NCBI RefSeq assembly: GCF_018294505.1
Contig: NC_057800.1
Coordinates: 175,409,642-175,473,641, forward strand
Source: Triticum aestivum
Taxonomy: Eukaryota; Streptophyta; Magnoliopsida; Poales; Poaceae
Length of the DNA stretch: 64,000 nucleotides
Direction: 5' to 3'
Part shown: in pieces, positions 31,655 through 41,434 of the stretch
How the letters are laid out: the number at the start of each line of letters is the position of its first letter
How positions within the stretch are numbered: position 1 is the first letter of the stretch
Translations under genes and position numbers: made by a program
The notes under the pieces: model-generated
The model's database searches: none
What the model was told of the DNA's origin: nothing
The model's input: the letters and a program-made list of their open reading frames with translations, nothing else

Positions 31655-31945
31655 ATTGGTCCCGGTTCGTGGCATGAACCGGGACTAAAGGGCAGCCTTT
31701 GGTCCCGGTTCAGGCCACCAACCGGGACCAATGGTGATGGGCCAGGAGCCAGGCCCATTGGTTCCGGTTCGTCCCACCAATCGGGACCAAAAGGTTCAGA
31801 CGAACCGGGACCAATGGCCCACGTGGCCCGGCCGGCCCCCTGGGCTCACGAACCGGGTCCAATGCCCCCATTGGTCCCGGTTCTGGACTGAACCGGGACT
31901 AATGGGCTGACCCGGCCTGGACCATTGCCCCATTTTCTACTAGTG
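31655..31945. repeat. Right subterminal palindromic repeats of the CACTA element
   Basis: Seven or more CCGGTT/AACCGG palindromes run up to the terminal TTTTCTACTAGTG at 31933-31945, mirroring the left end. Confidence 0.85.
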
Positions 31946-32464
31946 AGCTCATAAAATCACCCATCACCATAACAGTTGTAATAAATTAAATTTAAGTTAA
32001 TTGAAGCTCTAGGCCCACAAGAACACGTGGAACTCACCTATTTGCTCTGCACAATAATTCCTGCTGGGAACCCAGCAGGTGAGCCGAACCCGGCCCAGCC
32101 AACCACAGCTGCCCACTGCGTCAAGGGGATGCAGGTGTGACATGCTGGAAGTAGACCTGAAACGGATTATTGTGTTCCATATTCGCCGTAATTAGTACTC
32201 CCTCCGTCCGGAAATACTTGTCATTAAAATAGACAAAAAGGAATGTATCTAGAACTAAAATACGTCTAGATACATCTCCTTTTATCCATTTTGATGACAA
32301 GTATTTCTGAACGGAGGGAGTACTACTATCTATCTATGCTAAATCGGCGCAGACAAGAGTGTTAGAGGCACATTGCTTATTGTTACAACAAGGAACCATT
32401 TTCTTGAGTACGTAATTAGCAGTGACAGTGAGGACTTACCATATTTTTATGTTGTGGCAAACAG
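31946..32464 (+). other. Remnant of the last intron of a PTI1-like kinase gene
   Basis: This non-coding DNA ends in a plausible acceptor (TTATGTTGTGGCAAACAG at 32447-32464) directly before a kinase exon. It contains one Stowaway MITE, and the CACTA element abuts its left side, so the rest of the gene is not in this window. Confidence 0.5.
32198..32320 (+). mobile_element. Stowaway MITE (Tc1/Mariner), 123 bp
   Basis: The terminal inverted repeats CTCCCTCCGTCCGGAAATAC and its complement at the right end, flanked by the dinucleotide TA at 32196-32197 and 32321-32322, are diagnostic of Stowaway. The TIR with CTTGTC suggests the Athos group, but that name is from memory. Confidence 0.9.
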
Positions 32465-32644
32465 ATGGCTGCCGTGGTTGCCCTGTGCGTGCAGTACGAG
32501 GCGGATTTCCGGCCAAACATGAGCATCGTCGTCAAGGCTCTGGCCCCGCTGCTGCACACCCGGCCAAGCAACCCATCTGCCGGCTCAGCCACCGCGCGCG
32601 CATGCAGTGGGCTGCTGTTGTACATGTGTGGTGAGGTGAGGTGA
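32465..32644 (+). pseudogene. Last exon of a PTI1-like Ser/Thr kinase gene
   Basis: The exon follows an AG acceptor and encodes [20 protein letters not shown] then [10 protein letters not shown], the conserved C-terminal subdomain XI and tail of PTI1-like kinases, which act downstream of Pto/AGC kinases in plant signalling. It stops at 32642-32644 after 59 residues. No other kinase exon is found upstream before or beyond the CACTA element, so this is an orphan terminal exon here; the rest could lie outside the window if more DNA was inserted. Confidence 0.65.
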
Positions 32645-32674
32645 GGTTTGGTGTGGTGGGATCTCATTTTCTTC

Positions 32675-32679
32675 CTCCC
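32675..32679 (+). repeat. 5-bp target duplication CTCCC, left copy
   Basis: CTCCC abuts the 5' LTR here and recurs at 37603-37607. Confidence 0.9.
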
Positions 32680-32792
32680 TGTTAGAGACCAACAGAGCTA
32701 CGGCTTCTAGACAACTTGGTGTACAAGTTGTATTACCTCCGAATAGATAGGTTTCCATCCAATGGACTCCCTGTAATTGTAAATCTTCCTTG

Positions 32793-32843
<51 letters not shown>

Positions 32844-32889
32844 GTGCGCCGTGGCTAGGCTCAAGCCGCCCGGTATTTTCCTATTTACA
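32680..32889 (+). repeat. 5' LTR with (AT)n expansion
   Basis: The 210-bp LTR contains 22 AT units at 32795-32838, where the 3' LTR has only a short ATATATGTATAT. Apart from this there is one T/C difference. Confidence 0.95.
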
Positions 32890-32902
32890 TGGTATCAGGC
32901 AG
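32890..32902 (+). other. Primer-binding site of the young Copia element
   Basis: TGGTATCAGGCAG follows the LTR directly and resembles the 3' end complement of initiator Met tRNA. Confidence 0.8.
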
Positions 32903-33031
32903 TCCGATCCTCTCCCTCTAAACTCCCGTCGCTGCAAGTTCCTGCGCCCCATCTATACCCTAGCAGCCGGCGCCTTCTTCCTCTAGTCGCCGCTGCCATC
33001 TAGCTCCGCCACCCCAGCTCTTCCTCCTACC

Positions 33032-36000
33032 ATGGCAACTGCCGATGATCTCAAGAAGCTTGAGGAGGAACTCAAGAACCGCGAGTCCATCATCCGGACC
33101 CGCGAGGATGAACTACAACGCCAAGCTGAAGAACGGGGGAAGGCTGTCGTCCTCCCTGCGGCCTCCACGTACGCCGCTTCCATCAAGACCTTCGTCCCCA
33201 TCACCCTTGATCTCCACGACTCCAACTACGCCAAGTGGCGTGAGCTATTCCTCGTCGCTCTTGGTCGCTACGGTCTCTCCAATCATGTTCTCTCAGAGAA
33301 TACCCCAACGGACACCTCCCACACCTCTGATTGGGGTCGCGATGACTTCACTGTCCTCTCATGGATTTATGGATCGATTTCTCTCGAGCTCTTCGGCGTC
33401 ATCATGAAACCAGGTTCCACCGCAAAGCAAGTTTGGGACGCCATCGCCAACCTATTCCGAGACAACAAGAAGAGTCGTGCTCTGGCTCTCGATGCAGAAT
33501 TTCGCAACACAACTCAAGGGGACATGACGATCTCCGCCTATTGTGCCAAGCTTAAGACTCTCTCTGATGCACTTGATGATGTCGAGCAGCCGGTCACCGA
33601 CGATACCCTCGTGCTGACCTTGCTTCGCGGCCTCAACGAACAGTACTCACACCTGCGTTCGTTCCTTCCGTTCCAAGTGCCGTTTCCATCCTTCCTTCAG
33701 ACACGGTCCGCGCTTGTTCTTGAGGAAGCCCAGAAAAAGACCGATGCAAAGAATTCTGCCTCCACTGCTCTTTGGGCCAGCGGCAACAGTGTGCTTCCCG
33801 GCGCTGGTGGCGAACGCACTCCACCGCCGAACGATGGGCGCTCCTTCTCCACTGATCGCCGCGGCCCAGCACCACTACCTTCTCCAGGAGGCCGCGGAGG
33901 AAGCAATAGTGGCCGCGGCCGTGGCCGTGGCGGGCGTGGTCGTCGCGATACACCATGGATGTACAATCCATGGACTGGACAGCCGACGCGTCTCCATCAG
34001 CAACAGATGCCGTCGCCTCATTATCATCAACCACCAGCATCGTCGCCCACTTGGTCGCCTCGTCCATGGCGCCCTACAGCTCCTGGGGTACTCGGTCCAC
34101 GCCCTACCACACCGTCCCCACAAGCGTATGCAACATATGGTCATGGTCCTGCGGCTCCTTACAACCCTCCAGCGCATTACAACAACTTCCAGCAACATGT
34201 AGACCCAGCGCTCCTCACCGCGCTCAACAACATGCAGCTCCCCGGCAACCAGGAGTGGTTCATGGACTCCGGCGCATCGTCCCATATGGCATCTGATCCT
34301 GGTATACTTTCCTCATTTATCCCTTCCAATGCTCATACAGTCACTGTTGGTAACGGTGCATCTCTCCCTATTTCTCATATTGGTTCTCACATTATACCCT
34401 CTCTGTCCAACCCTCTCTACTTAAATCATGTCCTTGTTGTTCCCCACATTATCAAAAATCTTCTCTCTGTCCGCAAACTCACTACTGACAATTATGTTTC
34501 CATCAAGTTTGATCCTTGGGGTTTTTCTGTGAAGGCACTTCCTACTCGGACCGAGATACTTCGATGCAATAGCTCCGGACCCCTCTACTCTGTTTGCCCA
34601 CCTCCATCGGCCGAAGCACACGTCGCCACCGTCTCTCCGGACCTCTGGCATCGTCGTTTGGGTCATCCCGGTCATCACACAATGAAGCGTCTCCATCATC
34701 ACCAACATATTCCATCTCCTAAAGTCACTACGTCTCTTTGTCATGCATGTCAACTTGGGCGCCATGTTAGATTGCCCTTTTATCCATCTACTTCATATAC
34801 TGTCAAACCTTTTGAGTTACTACATTGCGATCTTTGGACCTCTCCTGTACCCAGCACGTCTGGTTTCTTATATTATCTTGTCATAGTTGATGATTACACT
34901 CATTATTTTTGGACTTTTCCTCTACGTAAAAAATCAGATGTCTATACCACGTTTCTCATCTTTCATGCTTATGCACGCACCCAATTTGATCTACCCATTA
35001 TGGCTGTCCAATGTGACAATGGTCGAGAATTCGATAACACAAAGGTCGACTCGTTCTGTGCTTCCCATGGAATCATCTTTCGTTTTTCTTGTCCCTATAC
35101 TTCTCAACAAAACAGCAAGGCCATACGAGCTATCCGCACCACCAACAATGTCATTCGCACCCTCTTAATTCAAGCCTCTCTCCCACCATCTTTTTGGGCC
35201 GAAGCTCTCCACACATCCACTTTTCTCATTAATATTCGACCCACCTCTTCTACAAAATTCCTCACGCCGTATACACTACTCTTAGGTTCTCCACCACCGT
35301 ATGATCGTCTTCGTGTTTTCGGTTGCCTATGTTATCCCAATACTACCTCCACCTCCGCTAATAAACTCTCCCCACGTTCTACTAAATGTATTTTTCTTGG
35401 CTACCCTTCTAGACACAAAGGATACCGTTGTCTTGATCTAACTACCCGTCGCATCATCATCTCTCGTCACGTAGTTTTCGACGAGTCCACCTTTCCCTAT
35501 GAACCAACCCCATCTCCCTCTCCACCCCGTTGCACCGAAATATTTGACCCACCTTTAGATCCACTCGTTGTGCATGTCGCCCGACCCGTTGTGCATGCAC
35601 CTACTCCACCCGCACCCAACATGCATGCACCCCCTTCATCTCCACTCGCTATGCATGCACCCATACCAACCCCTCCCGGATCCCCATTAACTTTCCCGAG
35701 CCCACCTCGTACACCCACGCCCACGTCCTCTCAGCACACACCCACGCCCGCGGTCTGTACACCTCCACCCGCAGCACCCCCTCCTCCTCCTGCACCACTC
35801 CACCGTACGCGTGCTACCACCGGTCGTCTTCCCCCACCTATCGATCGTCTAAACCTCTCGGCCATAGCCTCTTCACCTCTGCCCTATAACTACCTTATAG
35901 CGTTACGTGATCCCAATTGGCGCCAAGCCATGCAAGAGGAGTTTGATGCTCTTATCCACAATAAAACATGGACCTTGGTACCTGCACCCTCCGGTGCAAA

Positions 36001-37495
36001 TATTGTGACTGGAAAGTGGATCTTCCGTCACAAATTTCATGCCGATGGCTCTCTCTCTCGTCACAAAGCACGTTGGGTAGTTCGTGGCTTCTCCCAACAA
36101 CAGGGTGTCGATTTCGATGAAACATTTAGTCCTGTCGTCAAACCAGCCACCATTCGCATAGTTCTATCTCTAGCCATCTCACAGTCTTGGCCTATCCATC
36201 AACTTGACGTAAAAAATGCCTTCCTTCATGGTCACCTTGATGAGGTTGTCTATAGTCAGCAACCCTCTGGGTTTGTTGATCCTCGTTATCCTAATCATGT
36301 TTGTCGTCTCCTCAAATCTTTATATGGTCTTAAACAGGCACCTCGTGCCTGGTTCCAACGCTTTGCGTCCTTTGCACGTTCCATAGGTTTCGTTGAATCC
36401 AAATCAGACGCTTCTCTCTTTATCCTACATCAAGGTACTTCCATGGCATATCTTCTTCTCTATGTCGATGATATAATTCTCACCGCTTCCTCCTTATCCT
36501 TTCTCACTACTATCACTACCTCCATGGCTCGTGAGTTTGCCATGAAGGACCTAGGTCCTCTTCATCATTTTGTTGGTATTTCGGTCACTCGTTCACCTAC
36601 TGGTCTTCATCTCTCTCAACGGCAATACATCCTTGATATTTTATCTCGTGCTGGCATGCGTGACTGTCACCCGGTCACTACTCCTATCGACACTAAAGCT
36701 AAGCTCCCTTCCTCTCTTGGTACTTCGGTCCAAGATCCATCTCTATATCGTAGCCTTGCCGGTGCACTTCAGTATGCCATTCTAACTCGACCAGATATTG
36801 CTTACGCCGTCCAGCAAGTATGTCTTCATATGCATGACCCTCGTGAACCTCACTTTTCTCTCATCAAACGTATCCTTCGCTATTTGAATGGCACCCTCGA
36901 TCATGGTCTCTCCTTACACCGCACTTCTTCACACTCACTTACCGCTTACTCAGATGCCGATTGGGCTGGATGTCCGGATACCCGTCGTTCCACTTCTGGC
37001 TTTTGTATGTATCTTGGAGACAATCTGATCTCCTGGTCATCACGTCGACAGACGACAGTCTCTCGTTCTAGTGCAGAGGCTGAATATCGAGCAGTTGCTG
37101 CGGCTGTCGCTGAGTCCTGCTGGGTTCGGCAATTATTACAGGAGCTCCACAAGCCTATCTCGAGTGCTACTATCGTATATTGTGACAATGTAAGTGCAGT
37201 CTACTTGTCTGCTAACCCGGTTCAACATCGTCGTACCAAACATATCGAGTTGGACATTCATTTTGTTCGAGAGAAGGTAGCACTTGGAGCAGTTCGTGTT
37301 CTACATGTTCCCTCAACATTGCAATTTGCGGACATCTTCACGAAAGGTTTACCGACAGCTCTATTCCGAGATTTTTGCTCCAGTCTTCAGGTCACTATCA
37401 TTCCCGGTTCAGACTGCAGGGGCGTGTTAGAGACCAACAGAGCTACGGCTTCTAGACAACTTGGTGTACAAGTTGTATTACCTCCGAATAGATAG
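33032..37495 (+). CDS. Copia gag-pol polyprotein, 1487 codons, altered integrase active site
   Basis: The ATG at 33032 sits in a good context (ACCATGG). Order: gag (PITLDLHDSNYAKWRELF from residue 49), an Arg/Gly-rich stretch in place of a zinc knuckle, aspartic protease (WFMDSGASSHM, Asp 412), pre-integrase HHCC (LWHRRLGHPGHH), integrase core with Asp 600 (HCDLW) and Asp 662 (QCDNGREF), reverse transcriptase with YVDD at 1144-1147, and RNase H (Asp 1308, then SSAEAEY and YCDN). The third catalytic residue, a glutamate 36 residues after Asp 662, is Ile 698 (ATA at 35123-35125). No stop or frameshift is present. The C-terminus (from about 37425) is encoded by the 3' LTR, with the stop at 37493-37495. 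Confidence 0.95.
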   Translation: MATADDLKKLEEELKNRESIIRTREDELQRQAEERGKAVVLPAASTYAASIKTFVPITLDLHDSNYAKWRELFLVALGRYGLSNHVLSENTPTDTSHTSDWGRDDFTVLSWIYGSISLELFGVIMKPGSTAKQVWDAIANLFRDNKKSRALALDAEFRNTTQGDMTISAYCAKLKTLSDALDDVEQPVTDDTLVLTLLRGLNEQYSHLRSFLPFQVPFPSFLQTRSALVLEEAQKKTDAKNSASTALWASGNSVLPGAGGERTPPPNDGRSFSTDRRGPAPLPSPGGRGGSNSGRGRGRGGRGRRDTPWMYNPWTGQPTRLHQQQMPSPHYHQPPASSPTWSPRPWRPTAPGVLGPRPTTPSPQAYATYGHGPAAPYNPPAHYNNFQQHVDPALLTALNNMQLPGNQEWFMDSGASSHMASDPGILSSFIPSNAHTVTVGNGASLPISHIGSHIIPSLSNPLYLNHVLVVPHIIKNLLSVRKLTTDNYVSIKFDPWGFSVKALPTRTEILRCNSSGPLYSVCPPPSAEAHVATVSPDLWHRRLGHPGHHTMKRLHHHQHIPSPKVTTSLCHACQLGRHVRLPFYPSTSYTVKPFELLHCDLWTSPVPSTSGFLYYLVIVDDYTHYFWTFPLRKKSDVYTTFLIFHAYARTQFDLPIMAVQCDNGREFDNTKVDSFCASHGIIFRFSCPYTSQQNSKAIRAIRTTNNVIRTLLIQASLPPSFWAEALHTSTFLINIRPTSSTKFLTPYTLLLGSPPPYDRLRVFGCLCYPNTTSTSANKLSPRSTKCIFLGYPSRHKGYRCLDLTTRRIIISRHVVFDESTFPYEPTPSPSPPRCTEIFDPPLDPLVVHVARPVVHAPTPPAPNMHAPPSSPLAMHAPIPTPPGSPLTFPSPPRTPTPTSSQHTPTPAVCTPPPAAPPPPPAPLHRTRATTGRLPPPIDRLNLSAIASSPLPYNYLIALRDPNWRQAMQEEFDALIHNKTWTLVPAPSGANIVTGKWIFRHKFHADGSLSRHKARWVVRGFSQQQGVDFDETFSPVVKPATIRIVLSLAISQSWPIHQLDVKNAFLHGHLDEVVYSQQPSGFVDPRYPNHVCRLLKSLYGLKQAPRAWFQRFASFARSIGFVESKSDASLFILHQGTSMAYLLLYVDDIILTASSLSFLTTITTSMAREFAMKDLGPLHHFVGISVTRSPTGLHLSQRQYILDILSRAGMRDCHPVTTPIDTKAKLPSSLGTSVQDPSLYRSLAGALQYAILTRPDIAYAVQQVCLHMHDPREPHFSLIKRILRYLNGTLDHGLSLHRTSSHSLTAYSDADWAGCPDTRRSTSGFCMYLGDNLISWSSRRQTTVSRSSAEAEYRAVAAAVAESCWVRQLLQELHKPISSATIVYCDNVSAVYLSANPVQHRRTKHIELDIHFVREKVALGAVRVLHVPSTLQFADIFTKGLPTALFRDFCSSLQVTIIPGSDCRGVLETNRATASRQLGVQVVLPPNR

Positions 37496-37602
37496 GTTTC
37501 CATCCAATGGACTCCCTGTAATTGTAAATCTTCCCTGTAATATATGTATATGAGAGGTGCGCCGTGGCTAGGCTCAAGCCGCCCGGTATTTTCCTATTTA
37601 CA
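37425..37602 (+). repeat. 3' LTR of the young Copia element
   Basis: The 178-bp partner of 32680-32889. A GC-rich tract CTGCAGGGGCG (37414-37424) immediately precedes it in the polypurine position. Confidence 0.95.
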
Positions 37603-37607
37603 CTCCC

Positions 37608-38027
37608 TTGGTGGGGGCTCGTGCTGTTGTACGTTGGGCAGGTGTGGTGGCCTCTCGACCTCTCCTAGCGAGCAAAGCAATGGACGATGTGCTTCTTGCT
37701 TGGTCACTCTTTGCCTTTTCATGAAATGAAATGCCTATTTGAGAAGAGGACGGACAACAACTTTCCATTAAATTCACACAAGACACTCTCTTGTGCCAGT
37801 ACTCATGAGCCTACAACTGTACACGGCACTGTTAACAACTTACAGCAGCACATCATCGTCAACAACTGGTGTAGGTACAAATAAATTGTTAGGTAGTAGA
37901 AAACGAATAGCCTCTACAAATAAATCATACATAAAAATGTTACAACCGTCACGTTTTTCATCAGCCCTTTTGTGGTCAAAGCTTCCATCGTTACTAGCTT
38001 GTTGGAGAAATGTGAGTGCTTGTGTGC
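37608..38027. other. 3' flanks of two convergent genes
   Basis: This is the original downstream sequence of the PTI1-like exon (left) and the 3' UTR of the receptor-like kinase (right, minus strand). No separate gene was recognised. Confidence 0.5.
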
Positions 38028-41000
38028 TCATTTGGAAGATGATGCTCTGCTCCTGCTCGGTTTGGAATCTGGGTTGTCACTCTTGTCCGTGTCGGAGTTC
38101 TCCCGTTGGGAGTCCATTTCGGTGCTCCCCCCGCGGTTATGCCTCGATCTCCTGTCCTGCTCACATCATTTTTTCTGCTTTCAGTATTATCATAATCAAT
38201 CAATGGTCAACATATATGAGAACAAGTGTGAGTTCATTGAATGAATGGTTCCATCCCACCACACATTCACATGAAATGTATCGAAAAAAACAATTAAAAG
38301 TAACAAGAATACATGCATGACATAAACAAGGATGAAATTGCTTTTTTTATCTTTCAAAAAACATTACGTACCACACGAGGAATTGGGTCATCTGACTCCA
38401 GCATCCGCACAACTTGACCCATCTTCGGTCTCTTTTCTGAATCCGGATCCACGCACCTCAAAGCTGTTAGAAGTGCACGCTTGAGAACCCTTGTCGAAGG
38501 CCGTGTCTCTATGGTGGGATCCACCACCTCCTCTGAACGCCTGCTAGCAACCATCATTTTTAACCAGTCAACCAGATTTACCTGCAAACGACACAAAATC
38601 ATGTGTTAGTTGGAATATCGCAAGGAATGACCCCCTGATTTCACTGAAGAGACAATGCAAGACACTACGCATCACATGAAAGATATTTATGAGCAATGTA
38701 TTTTTATAATTCAATGTGGTCAATAGTATTCTATCCTACAAGTGATCAAGTTATGCCCTCTTCAGACCACAACATAGACGGACAAGCGTGCACACTGCAA
38801 CACGTGCACACAACGCATGCGAGTGTGCCCTAGCACATGCCTAGAAATTTACAAAGGCTGAGGATTAATTCGCAGCCTTTAACATGGGAGGAGTCCGTTA
38901 AGAGAGATCTGAAGGATTGGAGTATCACCAAAGAGCTAGCTATGGACAGAGGTGCGTGGAAGCTTGCAATCCACGTGCCAGAGCCATGAGTTGGTTGCGA
39001 GATCTTATGGGTTTCACCTCTAGCCTACCCCAACTTGTTTGGGACTAAAGGCTTTGTTGTTGTTGTTGTTGTTGTTGTTGAGGATTAATTCGCAACCTCA
39101 TGGTGCATAAAGATGTACTGTCAAGGCTCTGAATGACCAAGTTATGCTATTTATGCATAGATGAACACTATCAAGTTAACAAGGGTGTAAACTGGTAAAT
39201 GATAATATGTACTCCCTCCGTCCGCGAACAAGTGTACTTCTACCTTTTGTCTTAAGTCGAAGTTTTCAAATTTTGACCAACTTTATACAAAAGAGTACTA
39301 GCATATATAACATCAAATTGGTATATTATGAAAGTACATTTCACAACGAATCTAGTGATACTAATTTAGTGCCACAAATGCTGCTTGAGATAAGAAGCAT
39401 CCTAATGTTACCGTCCTAATGATATCTTGCCACTTGATGGTATTAAAAACAAGCAGAATGCATCTAACAAACAGTTTTGACAACTCACAAATACCTCATT
39501 TGCCGGGCGACCATAGTCAACAGGATCCCTCCCTGTAATTGCCTCTAGAATAACAACTCCAAAGCTGTAAATGTCACTTTTCTCATTCAACAGTCCAGTG
39601 TTCGCATATTCTGGTGCCACATAGCTGCAATGAGTAAATGCAGCACATTATTAACTATCACTAACATAGTGTAACTGTACTCTAGCTCATTAGTTGCCCA
39701 ACATACCCAAAGGTTCCCATAACCCGAGTAGTTACATGACTCTTGCCGGCACCAAGAAGCTTGGCTAAACCAAAATCTGATACTTTAGCGTCAAAATCAT
39801 CATCAATCAAAATATTGCTGGATTTGATATCACGGTGCACGACTTTCGGTTCAATTGCCTCATGCAAGTAAGCAAGCCTGCAATGAATTGAATGAAAGTA
39901 TTTACATGGTTAATTCGGAGGAGAAAAATATTGAATTAAATTGTTACACAAGATAGACATGGTATTAGGAATTCATTCAGCTTAAGCCTCACTTCCATCG
40001 TGAATGACAATATGTTATAGAGCAATTACTATTTAATGTAGAATTAGCTCCAGGTAGAAATATGATGCAATTTCGGGACCTTTATGATTGCATTATCCAA
40101 TTGGCAAGATAAAGAATAAATGACACGGCATTAGCAGAAAGAAAGGACATTTCAGGGAGAACTCACGCTTTAGCTGTCCCTAGAAGAATCTTTATGCGGG
40201 CCTCCCATGTAAGGGAGCCCCGGTGACTCATAGCTCCATGAAGCCATTGCTCTAGGTTTCCATTGTTCACATATTCATAGACAAGTATCCTGAAAAGGTC
40301 ACTTGAAGTAAGGAATGATGCAACAGAATTCCATACAATCATTGCAGTTAAACGAGTTTTATTTTTCTGCAGAGCATTGAAGGTCAAGAATAAAATGATT
40401 TGCTTGGTAATACATGTACCAAGGATATGTTTTTCTCTTGTAAATGCGATATGTGACCAATGATAATAGAGATATAACAGGAATATGACAGTGAAATACA
40501 GTACAAAGTACCTCTGAGTACCCTCCACACAGTAACCAAGAAGACGGACTAAGTTCTTGTGGCGAACATGACCAATAGCCTCAACTTCTACTCTGAATTC
40601 CTTCTCAGCTTGCCCTCTACAAGATCAAATAACATCATTTGATAAAAATAAATTCAATATAAAGCAGGATGTTCTGTTACGGAGGAACATATATGGGCAG
40701 TGTAAACAGGCAGGCCTAATTGTGATAAGGCAATTCTTACAGGTTATTGAGAAGCTTTTTGACAGCAACAGGAGTGCCATTGACGATCTCACCACGATAA
40801 ACTACACCATATCCACCCTCACCAATAATGTTATCCTTGGAAAAACGGTTAGTGGCAAGTTCCAAATCCCTCAAAGTAAACCAATGACCCCAGCCAAGGT
40901 AGGAGAACTCTGGCAAGCCAACCAAAGGTGAAGGGGCGGTTATTCCATGAGTTGAAGCTTGACGAAAAGTTCCCGACCCTCCTTCTTCAGCTGATTGAAA

Positions 41001-41411
41001 GCCTGCATCCTTGTCCATGTAACGGAATGACCCTGAGTGGCTCTCATCCCCACGTCTCGATTTGCTTACACCCAAATGGACCATGACCTTGTCTGATTCC
41101 CGGTCACCAGGCTTGTCTTGGATCGTTAGCAGGACTCCGTCATGCGCCCCAAAGTCAGTTGCAGGGACTTGCTCCACCCTCACTTCCTTGATTTCCTTGG
41201 ATATGGCAGGGATTTGGGTGACTGGGATATTTGCAGATGCTCGTCTGGTCCTCTTCCTACTCCGCATAGTGAGCCAGACAGTTAAAAAGAAGATGACCGC
41301 CATGAACACTCCCAAGGCAATGCATACAACCTCCCATACTTTGAGATGCAAGGGGCCAGTTGGCCGGGAGAGATGATCTTGCAGAGTAGGGGATGACGAA
41401 GGCGCCTCCAT
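38028..41411 (-). CDS. Receptor-like protein kinase (At5g18500/At2g42960-like), complete, seven exons
   Basis: Coding exons: 41411-40741, 40616-40512, 40289-40167, 39877-39707, 39624-39495, 38581-38372 and 38156-38028. All introns are GT-AG and the sum is 1539 nt (512 residues plus TGA), in phase throughout. The protein has a short extracellular N-terminus, one membrane span (about residues 26-48), a juxtamembrane segment ([16 protein letters not shown]) and a kinase domain with Gly loop GEGGYG (197-202), Lys 218, HRD 314-316, DFG 334-336 and APE 360-362. The tail is Ser/Arg/Asp-rich. All catalytic residues are present, so it should be an active RD kinase at the plasma membrane. In this family the ligand is unknown. 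One 5' UTR intron is indicated by an acceptor at 41435-41436. Exon borders were assigned by eye. Confidence 0.9.
38879..39078 (+). mobile_element. 200-bp LINE 3' fragment with (TTG)n tail in a kinase intron
   Basis: The fragment encodes a LINE C-terminal piece ([18 protein letters not shown]), continues with CCTACCCCAACTTGTTTGGG and ends in eight TTG-type units. A 20-bp target duplication (TGAGGATTAATTCGCAGCCT, with one change in the second copy) lies at 38859-38878 and 39079-39098. It sits in the intron 38582-39494. Confidence 0.85.
39212..39390 (+). mobile_element. Truncated Stowaway-like MITE
   Basis: A left TIR CTCCCTCCGTCCGCGAACAA follows TA (39210-39211) and leads into the TTTTGACCAACTTTATA body typical of Triticeae MITEs. 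No right TIR was found, so the right limit is approximate. It is in the same kinase intron as the LINE fragment. Confidence 0.7.
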
Positions 41412-41434
41412 AGTGGACTACCAGTGTCCTGATC

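Larger units (their letters stand above)
19861..31945 (-). mobile_element. CACTA (En/Spm-like) DNA transposon with TNP2 and an Ulp1-protease gene
   Basis: The left end reads ACTAGTAGAAAACGGG (CACTA with its first base changed to A) and the right end TTTTCTACTAGTG, forming inverted termini. Dense palindromic CCGGTT/AACCGG repeats fill both subterminal zones. All genes lie on the minus strand: the small ORF (31259-30813), the transposase (30675-27330) and the Ulp1-bearing gene (about 24296-20456). The flanking trinucleotides (ATG, AGC) do not match, so no target duplication is visible. It is clearly CACTA; I do not name the family. Confidence 0.85.
32680..37602 (+). mobile_element. Complete young Copia retrotransposon
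   Basis: A 4.9-kb element with short LTRs (TGTTAGAGACC...CTATTTACA), a perfect 5-bp target duplication, a Met-tRNA-type primer site and one uninterrupted gag-pol frame. Outside an AT microsatellite the LTRs differ at a single site, so insertion was recent. It lies in the 3' flank of the PTI1-like exon. Short LTRs and the lack of a CCHC knuckle in gag point to the Ale/Retrofit-like side of plant Copia, an inference. Confidence 0.95.

Noticed and set aside
33045..34296. Alternative-frame open frames over the Copia gag region
   Set aside because: They are shadows of the 1487-codon polyprotein frame.
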